A stretch of 9,357 nt of DNA from WJJR01 sp964440935 (GTDB taxonomy: Bacteria; Zixibacteria; MSB-5A5; WJJR01): NCBI GenBank assembly GCA_964440935.1, contig CAYTTY010000077.1, forward strand, positions 1 through 9,357. The letters are read 5' to 3'. The notes beneath the pieces are model-generated. The model was not told where the DNA came from. It saw only the letters and a program-made list of their open reading frames with translations, and searched no databases. Below are positions 1 through 6,850 of the stretch, in pieces. The position numbers were made by a program, and so were the translations under genes. The stretch's first letter is position 1; each line of letters begins with the position of its first letter.

Positions 1-80
1 CCGCCGTGTCCGGCATTTACATCTGGAAAGTCGATTCGCGACTGGGGAGTCAGGTCGGGAAGTTGGTGATTATTAAGTAG
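1..80 (+). CDS. C-terminal end of a truncated exported-protein gene
   Basis: An open frame enters from the left edge (codons from base 3) and stops at TAG 78-80. It encodes about 26 residues ending GIYIWKV...GKLVIIK. This pattern (G-[IV]-Y-x-[WY]-[KR]-[VIL], a polar turn, then G-K-[LM]-V-[IVL]-x-K at the terminus) is what I know from the last beta-strands of FlgD-like/T9SS-type C-terminal modules of large secreted proteins in Bacteroidetes and related phyla. The rest of the gene lies outside the window, so its main function cannot be told. A perfect 8-bp hairpin follows 13 bases after the stop. The call rests on a short segment: the tail pattern and the stop are seen, the family is inferred. 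Confidence 0.55.
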   Translation, partial: AVSGIYIWKVDSRLGSQVGKLVIIK

Positions 81-93
81 GCCGCATTGTAAA

Positions 94-113
94 CCCTGAC
101 GAGGGCGTCAGGG
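94..113 (+). terminator. Hairpin after the truncated upstream gene
   Basis: CCCTGACG (94-101) and CGTCAGGG (106-113) pair perfectly over 8 bp with loop AGGG. It lies 13 bases past the TAG at 78-80, where a terminator would be expected. No T-run follows on the plus strand, so it may be a processed 3' end, a Rho-assisted site or a dispersed palindrome rather than a canonical intrinsic terminator. Confidence 0.4.
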
Positions 114-138
114 GCACCCGGTACCCGGCTGATAATCA

Positions 139-171
139 TAAAACAACGAAGGGCGACCCACCGGGTCGCCC
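139..171 (-). terminator. Intrinsic terminator of glnA
   Basis: GGGCGACCC (151-159) and GGGTCGCCC (163-171) form a perfect 9-bp GC-rich stem with a 3-base loop. Read on the minus strand it lies 28 bases after the glnA stop and is followed by TTCGTTGTTTTAT, a T-rich tract. Stem, spacing and T-tract fit Rho-independent termination of glnA. The GGGCGACCC/GGGTCGCCC core could also be a dispersed palindrome in this genome; only one copy is in the window. Confidence 0.65.
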
Positions 172-199
172 CTACATTGTCTGTTCACTCTAACACGTG

Positions 200-1618
200 C
201 TACGCGTCGTAATAGCGCTCGAACTCAAACGGAGTGGGACGGACACGGAGGTCGGCGACTTCTTTCCGTTTCCGTGCGATCCAGGTCTCCAGCAGATCTT
301 CGGTGAAGACACCGTCGGTCAGCAGATAATCGTAGTCAGCTTCGAGCGCATTGAGTGACTTTGTTAGTGACGTCGGGAGTTGGTGGATGTCGGCCAGTTG
401 TTCCTCGGTCAAATTGTCCAGGTTCTCATTCATCGGCAAACCGGGGTCAATCTTGCGCTTGATGCCATCGAGACCGGCCATCAGCATCGCCGCGTAGGCC
501 AGATACGGGTTCATCGTGGCGTCGGGCGGACGGAACTCGAAACGCATCTTCTTCGGATCGCGTTGATACCCCGGGATACGGATGCAGGCGGTGCGATTGC
601 CGAGTGAATAGGTGCCCGCGACCGGCGCCTCGAATCCCGGCACCAACCGCTTGTAGGAATTGGTCGAGGGATTGGTCAATGCCAGCAACGAATCGGCGTG
701 AGCGAGCAGGCCACCGATATAGTGCAATCCGGTCTCCGAGAAGTCACACGGTCCGCCCTTCTTGTAGAAGAGCGAGCCATTGGCATTCGCGAGGTATTGG
801 TGCACGTGCATGCCGGAGCCGGGTTCGTTGAACAGCGGCTTGGGCATGAAGGTCGCCGACATGCCGGCACGGAAGCAGGCGTTTTTGATGAAGTACTTCA
901 CCAGCATGGTCTGATCGGCGACACGGGGCATCGGGGAAAATTCGGTTTCGAACTCATGTTGTCCCCCGCCACCGACCTCATGGTGGTGGTATTTCAAACC
1001 GATCCCGGCTTCGGCCAGGAGTGTAGCAATCTCGGAACGAAGATTGAATCGGCGGTCACGGGGCGGGGCGATGTGATATCCGCCCTTGTAGGGGATTTTG
1101 TAGCCGAGACTCTCCCCGTTTTTGGCCGCGCCCCAGGGGGCTTCAATCGAATCGAGATAGTAATAGGAATGATCAGGTCCCTGCGAAAAGCTGACCGAGT
1201 CGAAGATGTAGAATTCAAATTCCGGCCCGAAGAGCGCGTCGGCCCCCTTCACCACCCGCTTGAGATAGCTGACCGCATCGGCGGCGACGCGGCGGGGATT
1301 GCGCGAGTAGGTGGTGATCTCATCGACGGCATCCATGATGTTGGCGATGAGCGACAATGTTGGACGATCGAAAAACGGATCGATGAAGGCCGTGTCGGGG
1401 TCGGGCAATGCAATCAGGTCGCCGCGCTCAATCGACGCAAATCCCGGAAGCGAAGAGCCGTCGACACCGACACCGGTGGTTAGAAAGTCTTTGTTGAGCG
1501 CTGCCATCGGGAGGGTGATGTGGTGCCACGAGCCCACCAGATCGCAGAATTTGAGATCGATAAACTCTGCTTTGGCCTTCTTGGCCAGTGCTTTCAGTTG
1601 TTCGAGTGTCGCCGCCAT
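200..1618 (-). CDS. glnA: Glutamine synthetase, type I
   Basis: Cytoplasmic enzyme that joins ammonia to glutamate using ATP, the main entry of ammonium into organic nitrogen; family members are dodecamers. The 472-residue product has the GSI length and motifs in order: DGSS loop at 53-56, metal-site segment GPEFEFYIFD (131-140), HHHEVGGGGQHEFE (211-224), NEPGSGMHVH (264-273), NPSTNSYKRLVPGFEAPV (316-333, catalytic-flap Glu at 330), RNA-free Arg segment GNRTACIRIP (340-349), and RFEFRPPDATMNPYLAYAAMLMAG (359-382, key residues only noted by position). The ATG at 1618 is chosen because AGGAG (1625-1629, minus strand) sits 6 bases upstream and the protein then starts like known GlnA; an in-frame extension to 1786 has no such support. 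The insert region typical of the GSI-beta class appears present, yet the Tyr that is adenylylated in E. coli (Tyr397, context NLYDL) is Asp401 here (NLDNL), so control by GlnE-type adenylylation is unlikely. It stands alone with its own terminator. Confidence 0.97.
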   Translation of the reverse strand: MAATLEQLKALAKKAKAEFIDLKFCDLVGSWHHITLPMAALNKDFLTTGVGVDGSSLPGFASIERGDLIALPDPDTAFIDPFFDRPTLSLIANIMDAVDEITTYSRNPRRVAADAVSYLKRVVKGADALFGPEFEFYIFDSVSFSQGPDHSYYYLDSIEAPWGAAKNGESLGYKIPYKGGYHIAPPRDRRFNLRSEIATLLAEAGIGLKYHHHEVGGGGQHEFETEFSPMPRVADQTMLVKYFIKNACFRAGMSATFMPKPLFNEPGSGMHVHQYLANANGSLFYKKGGPCDFSETGLHYIGGLLAHADSLLALTNPSTNSYKRLVPGFEAPVAGTYSLGNRTACIRIPGYQRDPKKMRFEFRPPDATMNPYLAYAAMLMAGLDGIKRKIDPGLPMNENLDNLTEEQLADIHQLPTSLTKSLNALEADYDYLLTDGVFTEDLLETWIARKRKEVADLRVRPTPFEFERYYDA

Positions 1619-1621
1619 GAA

Positions 1622-1629
1622 TCTCTCCT
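1622..1629 (-). promoter_or_regulatory. Ribosome binding site of glnA (decides the start)
   Basis: Minus-strand AGGAGAGA, with core AGGAG at 1625-1629, lies 6 bases before ATG 1618-1616. It favours this start over upstream in-frame codons reaching to 1786. Confidence 0.75.
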
Positions 1630-1877
1630 GATGATACAGTTCGGTTTCGGATTGCCGCTGCCCACCCAGTCCGGGTAAAAGATACGGGGGAAACCGCGCG
1701 AGCCACTGACAATTTGACATCCACAGAAACCCGGAATTGTCATCTTCAGGAATCCAATTGACGGGCTCTCCCGGGGGGCGTTTCATTGCCGCATGATGTG
1801 TGATCTGTCAACGAGGCAGGGAACTTCCTTTGCGGCGCCTCGTCTAATCTGAACTGTAGGTAGTGGGACCTTTTGGC
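1630..1877. other. Divergent intergenic region between glnA and the peptidase gene
   Basis: About 250 bases between two diverging genes must hold both promoters. On the minus strand there is a perfect TTGACA (1806-1811), but I see no good -10 hexamer at 16-18 bases, so I do not call a promoter. A 7-bp inverted repeat ACGAGGC (1811-1817) / GCCTCGT (1837-1843) lies about 45 bases before the peptidase start and could be an operator or leader hairpin. No sigma-54 GG/GC pair with correct spacing was recognised. Confidence 0.3.
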
Positions 1878-1883
1878 AGGAGG
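1878..1883 (+). promoter_or_regulatory. Ribosome binding site AGGAGG of the peptidase gene
   Basis: AGGAGG lies 6 bases before GTG 1890 and 3 bases before GTG 1887. The spacing supports a GTG start at 1890 rather than the earlier GTG at 1863, which would put the Shine-Dalgarno sequence inside the gene. Confidence 0.7.
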
Positions 1884-1889
1884 ATTGTG

Positions 1890-4016
1890 GTGGTAAAGTC
1901 AGGATTTCGTTTCACGCTCGGTCTGGCCATGGCCGGATTGCTGATGCTCAGCGGCTGTTCCCAGCAGCAGACACCGGAGCCGCCGGCAGCCAAAGTCGAG
2001 CCGAAGGTTGATACACTGTTTGGCGAGGTGTTAGTCGACGACTACTTCTGGATGCGCGGCAAAGAAAAGCCCGAGGTCATTCAGTACCTCGAAGCCGAAA
2101 ACGAGTATACCGAACAGATGATGGCGCACACGACGGCACTCCAGGAGACACTGTACAACGAGATGGTCTCGCGTATTCAGGAAACCGATCTCGATGTGCC
2201 CGAACGCATCGACGATTACTATTATTACACGCGCTCGGAAGAGGGTAAGCAATACAAGATTTACTGCCGCAAGGAGGGCAGCCTGGAGGCCAACGAGGAG
2301 GTTCTACTCGATCATAACGAACTCGCCGAGGGTTATGATTTCCACGACTTGGGGATCTTCGATCCTTCCCCGAATCACAACCTGCTCGCCTATGGGGTCG
2401 ATACGACGGGGTCGGAAGAATACACAATCTACTTCAAGGACCTGACGACCGGTGATTTGTTGAGTGATGTCATCGACGCGACCAGCCGCAATTTTGCGTG
2501 GGCCAATGACAACAAGACATGCTTCTACACCATCCTCGACGAGGCGCACCGTCCGTATCAGCTCTTCCGGCACACACTCGGGACGCAGAAGGCCGATGAC
2601 AAGCTGATCCACCAGGAAGATGATGACGCATTCTGGATGGGGATTGGGCGCACCAAGAGCGAGGAGTATCTGCTTCTTTCACTGGGTAGCATTACATCAA
2701 GTGAATGGCGGTATCTCGACGCGGACAAGCCGACCGGTGAATTCAAGATTATCCATCCGCGCGAAGAGGATCATGAGTACAGCGTGACGCATCACGACAA
2801 TCGATTGTTCATCGTGACCAACACCGATGATGCGGTCAATTTCAAGGTGATGACCGCACCGGTGCGGAATCCGTCGCGCAATAGCTGGAAGGACTTCATC
2901 CCCTACGATGCGGACGTCAAAATCGACGATATCGAGGCGTTCGAGGATCACCTGGTGGTGTACCAACGCGCCACCGGACTCGAGCAGATGCGCATTTATG
3001 ATTTCGAGAGCAAGAACTCGCACGTGATCGAGATGCCCGAGCCGGTGTACTCGTTCTCCGCCGGCAGCAATCCCGAATTCAATACGAACATCTTGCGTTT
3101 TACCTACTACTCCCTCGTCACACCGCGCACCGTCTACGATTACAACATGGACGACAAGACGCGTGAGATGAAGAAACAGTATGAGGTACTCGGGGACTAC
3201 GATCCCCGGAACTACCAGAGTGAGCGAATCTTTGCAACCGCGGACGATGGCGCGCAGATTCCGATCTCGATGGTCTACAAGAAGGGGATGGAGCAGAACG
3301 GTTCGAATCCGACGTTCCTTTACGGCTATGGCTCCTACGGGATCAGCAGTGATCCGTGGTTCTCCTCGGCGCGCATCAGTTTGCTCGATCGGGGAGTGAT
3401 CTTCGCCATTGCGCATGTGCGCGGCGGCGGGGAGATGGGACGTCCCTGGTACGACGAGGGTAAGCTTCTCAACAAGATGAATACGTTCACCGACTTCATC
3501 GCGTGCGCCGAGCATTTGGTCAATGAGAACTACACCTCACCAACCCGCCTGGCCATCAATGGCGGCAGCGCCGGCGGATTGCTGATCGGTGCGGTGATCA
3601 ATATGCGGCCCGATTTATTCCACGTGGCCGTCGCCAACGTGCCGTTTGTCGATGTGATCAACACAATGCTTGATGAGTCGATTCCGCTGACCGTGGTCGA
3701 ATTCGACGAGTGGGGCAACCCGAAAGAAGAAGAGTTTTTCCACTATATGAAAGGTTACTCGCCCTACGACAATGTGCGCGCGCAAGATTATCCGCACTTG
3801 CTGATCACCGCGGGATTGAACGATCCGCGTGTGCAGTACTGGGAGCCCGCCAAGTGGACGGCCAAATTGCGCGCCAACAAGACCGGCAACGAGGCGCTGC
3901 TATTGAAGACCGAAATGGGCTCCGGCCACAGCGGTGCGTCCGGACGGTATGATTACTTGAAAGAAGTGGCGTTCGATTGGGCGTTTATTCTGGATAAGCT
4001 CGGCATGGGTGTTTAG
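1890..4016 (+). CDS. Oligopeptidase B-like S9A serine peptidase, predicted lipoprotein
   Basis: A prolyl oligopeptidase-family enzyme: an N-terminal beta-propeller (roughly residues 30-440) gates a C-terminal alpha/beta-hydrolase domain that cuts small peptides. The catalytic triad is visible: Ser560 in GGSAGG, Asp645 in GLNDPRVQYWEPAKW, His680 in GSGHSG. The spacings (85 and 120 residues) equal those I know from oligopeptidase B (PtrB/OpdB; E. coli Ser532, Asp617, His652). Segments such as DDYFWMR, YGYGSYG, AHVRGGGEMG and MLDESIPLT also match that branch. The two acidic residues that bind Lys/Arg at S1 in OpdB fall on Glu604 and Asp606, so cleavage after basic residues is likely. Unusually it begins with a signal peptide and lipobox LSGC (Cys23, followed by Ser); the mature 686 residues equal the length of the cytosolic E. 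coli enzyme. It is therefore probably anchored in the outer membrane facing the periplasm. The start is GTG 1890. The next gene is 202 bases downstream, across repeats, so co-transcription is uncertain. Confidence 0.93.
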   Translation: MVKSGFRFTLGLAMAGLLMLSGCSQQQTPEPPAAKVEPKVDTLFGEVLVDDYFWMRGKEKPEVIQYLEAENEYTEQMMAHTTALQETLYNEMVSRIQETDLDVPERIDDYYYYTRSEEGKQYKIYCRKEGSLEANEEVLLDHNELAEGYDFHDLGIFDPSPNHNLLAYGVDTTGSEEYTIYFKDLTTGDLLSDVIDATSRNFAWANDNKTCFYTILDEAHRPYQLFRHTLGTQKADDKLIHQEDDDAFWMGIGRTKSEEYLLLSLGSITSSEWRYLDADKPTGEFKIIHPREEDHEYSVTHHDNRLFIVTNTDDAVNFKVMTAPVRNPSRNSWKDFIPYDADVKIDDIEAFEDHLVVYQRATGLEQMRIYDFESKNSHVIEMPEPVYSFSAGSNPEFNTNILRFTYYSLVTPRTVYDYNMDDKTREMKKQYEVLGDYDPRNYQSERIFATADDGAQIPISMVYKKGMEQNGSNPTFLYGYGSYGISSDPWFSSARISLLDRGVIFAIAHVRGGGEMGRPWYDEGKLLNKMNTFTDFIACAEHLVNENYTSPTRLAINGGSAGGLLIGAVINMRPDLFHVAVANVPFVDVINTMLDESIPLTVVEFDEWGNPKEEEFFHYMKGYSPYDNVRAQDYPHLLITAGLNDPRVQYWEPAKWTAKLRANKTGNEALLLKTEMGSGHSGASGRYDYLKEVAFDWAFILDKLGMGV

Positions 4017-4100
4017 TGCAGAAGCGTAGGTTAGGAGTCCCTCCATCCGTCGGGATAAACACCGCGCGTCAAGTGCGGTTGCGTTCACACACGCGTCACG

Positions 4101-4202
4101 GCGCGGGGCTCCTGACGCCCACGGGCCGAGGCGCATGTCAGGACCCCGGCGCACTGACGCATGGGAATACCGGTAACGGGGTCGACGCGCCGTGGTCCTG
4201 AC
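4101..4202. repeat. Dispersed palindromic repeat (GTCAGGA…TCCTGAC family), locus 1
   Basis: Three arms of one 16-base unit occur here: GCGCGGGGCTCCTGAC (4101-4116, inverted), GTCAGGACCCCGGCGC (4137-4152) and GCGCCGTGGTCCTGAC (4187-4202, inverted). The last two pair over 15 of 16 positions, enclosing 34 bases. A related copy is at 7209-7281. It occupies the gap between the two lipoprotein genes and ends 16 bases before the next start codon, so on RNA it could affect read-through or translation. No protein-coding capacity is evident. Confidence 0.75.
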
Positions 4203-4218
4203 CTACATTTGGAGAATG

Positions 4219-5328
4219 ATGATACGAAGAGCAACGTCGGTTCTGATGGTCACCTCTCTGCTGTTTGGCTGCGGCGACTCATCGACCAATCCCCCGGACG
4301 ATCACATTGTCGAGGGCGTGAACATCACCGCATTGTTCGCGCCACCGACGCAGACCGAAATCGACGCGGTTGATGCACTCTGGGACGCGCGGTCGGTTAC
4401 GGTCGCAGGCTTCCAGGTCGAAGCGACGGGAACGGTGGATCTCAATGGCACGCCCGGAACGGTTCGGATCGTCTCGCACCTAGTTGATGGGAATCGTCAC
4501 TACGGCGCGATTGCCTTTGCGACGAGTGCAGCGCCCGAATCGAAGGCAATTCTCGTGTACAGTCATGGCGGCGATGACGGTGAAGACATCGATGATGTTC
4601 TGAGTCTGCTCGACTTCGGTTTTGGCGGAATACCGGATGATTTTGTCTACATCGTCCCCTCCTTCCGCTCCGAACCGCTGACGTACAACAACGTCACCTA
4701 CCGATCCGAGGGTGAACCCAGCCCGTGGGATCGTGATGTTGATGATGCACTGGCGCTGGTCGCGGCGGCAATTGCCAATGTGGATGCCGCCGACCCGGAA
4801 CGAGTCGGGATTGTGGGCTTCAGCCGTGGCGCCTGTGTGGGCATGTTGATGGCGATTCGTGATCCGCGTATCGATCTGGTGGTTGAGTTCTTTGGGCCGA
4901 CCGATTTCTTCAGCGCCTTCACACAAGACTTGGTGGAAGATGCATTGAACGGAGAATTGGCCGATCTCCCGGGACTCAACGATCTCAATGATCAGTTGAT
5001 CCAACCATTTAAAAACGGCGATCTCACCATTGCCGACGTGCGCAGTGAAATGCTGCGGAGATCACCGGTGTACTTTGCCGAACGGTTGCCACAACTGCAG
5101 ATACATCACGGTACCGCTGACGCCATTGTGCCGGTAAGTGAGGTTACACGACTCATTTCGGTGATGACGGAACTGGGACGGAGCGAGCCGGAATTTGAAG
5201 CATACCTCTACCCCAACGGAACGCACAATCCCCTCTTTCTCCCCCGTAGTATCGAACGGACGGAGACGTTTATTAATCGGCTGGTGGGGCCGATGGTCAG
5301 TTTGGCAGGACCAGCGTCTAACAAATGA
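4219..5328 (+). CDS. Alpha/beta-hydrolase lipoprotein (S9/dienelactone-hydrolase-like fold)
   Basis: A 369-residue exported hydrolase of unknown substrate. Starting at ATG 4219 gives M-I-R-R, a hydrophobic segment and lipobox LFGC with Cys18; a GGAG (4211-4214) lies 4 bases upstream. ATG 4216 is an alternative, one codon earlier. The triad is readable: HGG at 116-118 (likely oxyanion-hole strand), nucleophile Ser202 in GFSRGA, Asp301 in HGTADAIVPV, His336 in GTHNPL. The elements and order fit peptidase S9/acetyl-esterase/dienelactone-hydrolase-like members with a serine nucleophile. There is no beta-propeller, so this is not a full prolyl oligopeptidase. Residues 30-95 form a short N-terminal region I cannot assign. 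It follows the oligopeptidase gene on the same strand, which suggests a related envelope role in breaking down peptides or esters, but the repeat-filled 202-base gap leaves operon status open. The fold is confident; the substrate is unknown. Confidence 0.85.
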   Translation: MIRRATSVLMVTSLLFGCGDSSTNPPDDHIVEGVNITALFAPPTQTEIDAVDALWDARSVTVAGFQVEATGTVDLNGTPGTVRIVSHLVDGNRHYGAIAFATSAAPESKAILVYSHGGDDGEDIDDVLSLLDFGFGGIPDDFVYIVPSFRSEPLTYNNVTYRSEGEPSPWDRDVDDALALVAAAIANVDAADPERVGIVGFSRGACVGMLMAIRDPRIDLVVEFFGPTDFFSAFTQDLVEDALNGELADLPGLNDLNDQLIQPFKNGDLTIADVRSEMLRRSPVYFAERLPQLQIHHGTADAIVPVSEVTRLISVMTELGRSEPEFEAYLYPNGTHNPLFLPRSIERTETFINRLVGPMVSLAGPASNK

Positions 5329-5335
5329 TGGGTAC

Positions 5336-5355
5336 CACGGGCCTTTCGGCCCGTG
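5336..5355 (+). terminator. CACGGGCC palindrome after the hydrolase gene
   Basis: CACGGGCC (5336-5343), loop TTTC, GGCCCGTG (5348-5355): a perfect 8-bp stem 7 bases after the hydrolase stop. The position suggests termination, but no T-run follows. The same palindrome occurs at 7050-7069 and 7095-7114 and as half copies at 6894-6901 and at the right edge, so it is a dispersed repeat that may act as a terminator here. Confidence 0.5.
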
Positions 5356-5362
5356 CGGAATG

Positions 5363-5402
5363 GTGAAACTCGATTATCACACGCCGTGCTCAGGCGCGGC
5401 GG
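5363..5402 (-). terminator. 3'-end hairpin of the phosphatase gene (GTGAAACT…CGCCG family)
   Basis: CGCCG (5382-5386) pairs with CGGCG (5397-5401), with an inner GC/GC pair and loop TCAG. On the minus strand it begins 11 bases after the phosphatase stop and is followed by GTGTGATAATCGAGTTTCAC. The same layout (hairpin, then GTGTGA…GTTTCAC) occurs after the DUF72 gene at 7331-7366. The T-tract is weak, so termination strength is uncertain. Confidence 0.5.
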
Positions 5403-5412
5403 TCCACATTGG

Positions 5413-6735
5413 TCAATACGCCGGAAGCATCGTCCCGAACAACGTCGCATACATGATCCGGTACATGTCGGTATTGTCGACATCGTGACCGAGCAGATCG
5501 GCATTCAACCCATGCGCGCGGGCGAGGATCGAACCGGCGACATCATCGTAACACGACCAGACCACCCCGAAACGCAATTCGGTGCCATGCTTATCTGGTG
5601 CGGCGACAAACGGTAGCGTCTCGGGACCATCGATACCGTCGAACGGCGCGCCGTTGTGGGCCTCGGCCGGCAACGGTGAGTCGAACTCACTCGAATCACG
5701 GACGGCACGGATTTGAAAACCACCGGCATCGCTGTCGGCCGCGGTGATGAGCAAGGTATTCGGGTTTGACTCAATAAAGTCCAATGCCACACCGATGGCA
5801 TCATCGGCGCGCTGCAGCGCTTCAAATGTTCCTGACGCGTTATTGGAGTTGCCGAAGTTATCTGTCCCCTCTTCTTCAACAACCATCAGGAATTGCTTTC
5901 CCTTGGCGGCAAGAATGCGCAAGGCAACGTCCGTCATTTCGGCGACGGTCGGCGTACCGGGATTGTAGTCCGGGAGATTGTCCTGCTGTTGGCGTTCTTC
6001 CGGCATCGCATTGAAGGTATGATTGGCGGCGAAGACGCCCAGCACACGCTCGACATCGGACGGCAATGCGAGCAATTCGTCCCGGTTGTAGACAACTGTG
6101 TATCCATTGCGTGCGGCCTGCTCGATCAGATTCTTTCCATCGCCACGCACACCGGCCACACCGTGACGTCCGACACGTCCTTCCGGCAGCAGATACTTCT
6201 CGCCTCCCGACATGATGATATCGACACCGCTGTTGATCACCTGTTCGGAAATCGACTCAGTCATCGAGCGCGACGGCACGCTGGCAACAAACACACCGGT
6301 ACCGGGCTCACAGATGTGGCCGCTGTTGATCAGCGCGGTTGCCATACCGGCATCGCGGGCTTCCATCATGATACTCTGGTCTTTCCCCGACAACGATCGA
6401 ACCGGCTTCCCCTGCGCGTTCCCGTATGTGTCAAACGGCACCTTGACACCATAGGCATGAATGGTCGCGCCGCCGTGGGAACTGCTGTTCGTTGAATTCA
6501 GCACATGTGAACGATACAGCCCCATGCGATCCATCCGGTCCCAGTGGGAAATGCTGTCGGGACCGTAGCGATAGATGCGGTGCGCCAGCCACATATTGCC
6601 ACCGGAACCATCGGGATGGATGAAAATGACGTTGCCGGTCGGTTTGGATTGCGAGTGCACATCGTTGTGGGCGAACAGACCAAGAATCAGTGTCAGCAAG
6701 ACTGCGAGAAATGGTGATTGGCGAATAATGCGCAT
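5413..6735 (-). CDS. Atypical alkaline phosphatase-superfamily protein, exported
   Basis: A 440-residue protein with a Sec signal peptide (residues 1-28, likely cut near VHS/QS) and no lipobox, so probably periplasmic or secreted. The start ATG 6735 has minus-strand GGAGGA (6741-6746) 5 bases upstream. Superfamily landmarks are present: NVIFIHPDG with metal Asp42; the segment SSSHGGATIHAYGVK (84-98), where Ser86 aligns with the phosphorylated Ser102 of E. coli PhoA by its distance to GVK; VVEEEGTDNFGN (285-296) with Glu287 and Asp292 matching Glu322 and Asp327; TAADSDAGG (331-339) with Asp334 matching Asp369; KHGTELRFG (382-390) with His383 matching His412. Several ligand positions differ: His331 to Asn296, His370 to Ser335, Asp101 before the nucleophile to Ser85, and the Asp153/Thr155 region to EPGTG. 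I believe related HPDG-type members share such changes, so this may be a distinct subfamily rather than a dead enzyme. Phosphomonoester or diester substrates cannot be told apart. It converges on the hydrolase gene. Confidence 0.82.
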   Translation of the reverse strand: MRIIRQSPFLAVLLTLILGLFAHNDVHSQSKPTGNVIFIHPDGSGGNMWLAHRIYRYGPDSISHWDRMDRMGLYRSHVLNSTNSSSHGGATIHAYGVKVPFDTYGNAQGKPVRSLSGKDQSIMMEARDAGMATALINSGHICEPGTGVFVASVPSRSMTESISEQVINSGVDIIMSGGEKYLLPEGRVGRHGVAGVRGDGKNLIEQAARNGYTVVYNRDELLALPSDVERVLGVFAANHTFNAMPEERQQQDNLPDYNPGTPTVAEMTDVALRILAAKGKQFLMVVEEEGTDNFGNSNNASGTFEALQRADDAIGVALDFIESNPNTLLITAADSDAGGFQIRAVRDSSEFDSPLPAEAHNGAPFDGIDGPETLPFVAAPDKHGTELRFGVVWSCYDDVAGSILARAHGLNADLLGHDVDNTDMYRIMYATLFGTMLPAY

Positions 6736-6850
6736 GTGAGTCCTCCGTTACGTGTTGTCAGTGGAGCCGAGAATTAACGAGGTTTCGTGGACGGTGTCCA
6801 GTTGAGCTTACAACGGCCGGCTATGAACGGACGCGGATGTTGCGTGTGTG

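Noticed and set aside
698..1483. Long plus-strand open frame of 261 codons inside glnA
   Set aside because: It is antisense to a complete, motif-rich glnA and its translation shows no recognisable domain; typical GC-rich shadow frame.
1619..1786. In-frame N-terminal extension of glnA by 56 residues
   Set aside because: The ATG at 1618 has a well-spaced Shine-Dalgarno sequence and gives the normal 472-residue GlnA; the extra residues do not resemble any GlnA N-terminus.
1783..1811. Sigma-70-type promoter for glnA with TTGACA at 1806-1811 (minus strand)
   Set aside because: The -35 hexamer is perfect, but the sequences at 16-18 bases downstream (such as CAATGA) are poor -10 boxes.
2697..3515. 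Minus-strand open frame of 272 codons inside the peptidase gene
   Set aside because: Lies opposite a confident S9A peptidase; Val/His/Arg-rich composition is that of an antisense shadow.
4480..5004. Minus-strand 174-codon frame inside the hydrolase lipoprotein gene
   Set aside because: Antisense to a gene with an intact triad and lipobox; no motif or ribosome binding site of its own.
5893..6495. Plus-strand 200-codon frame inside the phosphatase gene
   Set aside because: Shadow of the phosphatase reading frame; no independent support.
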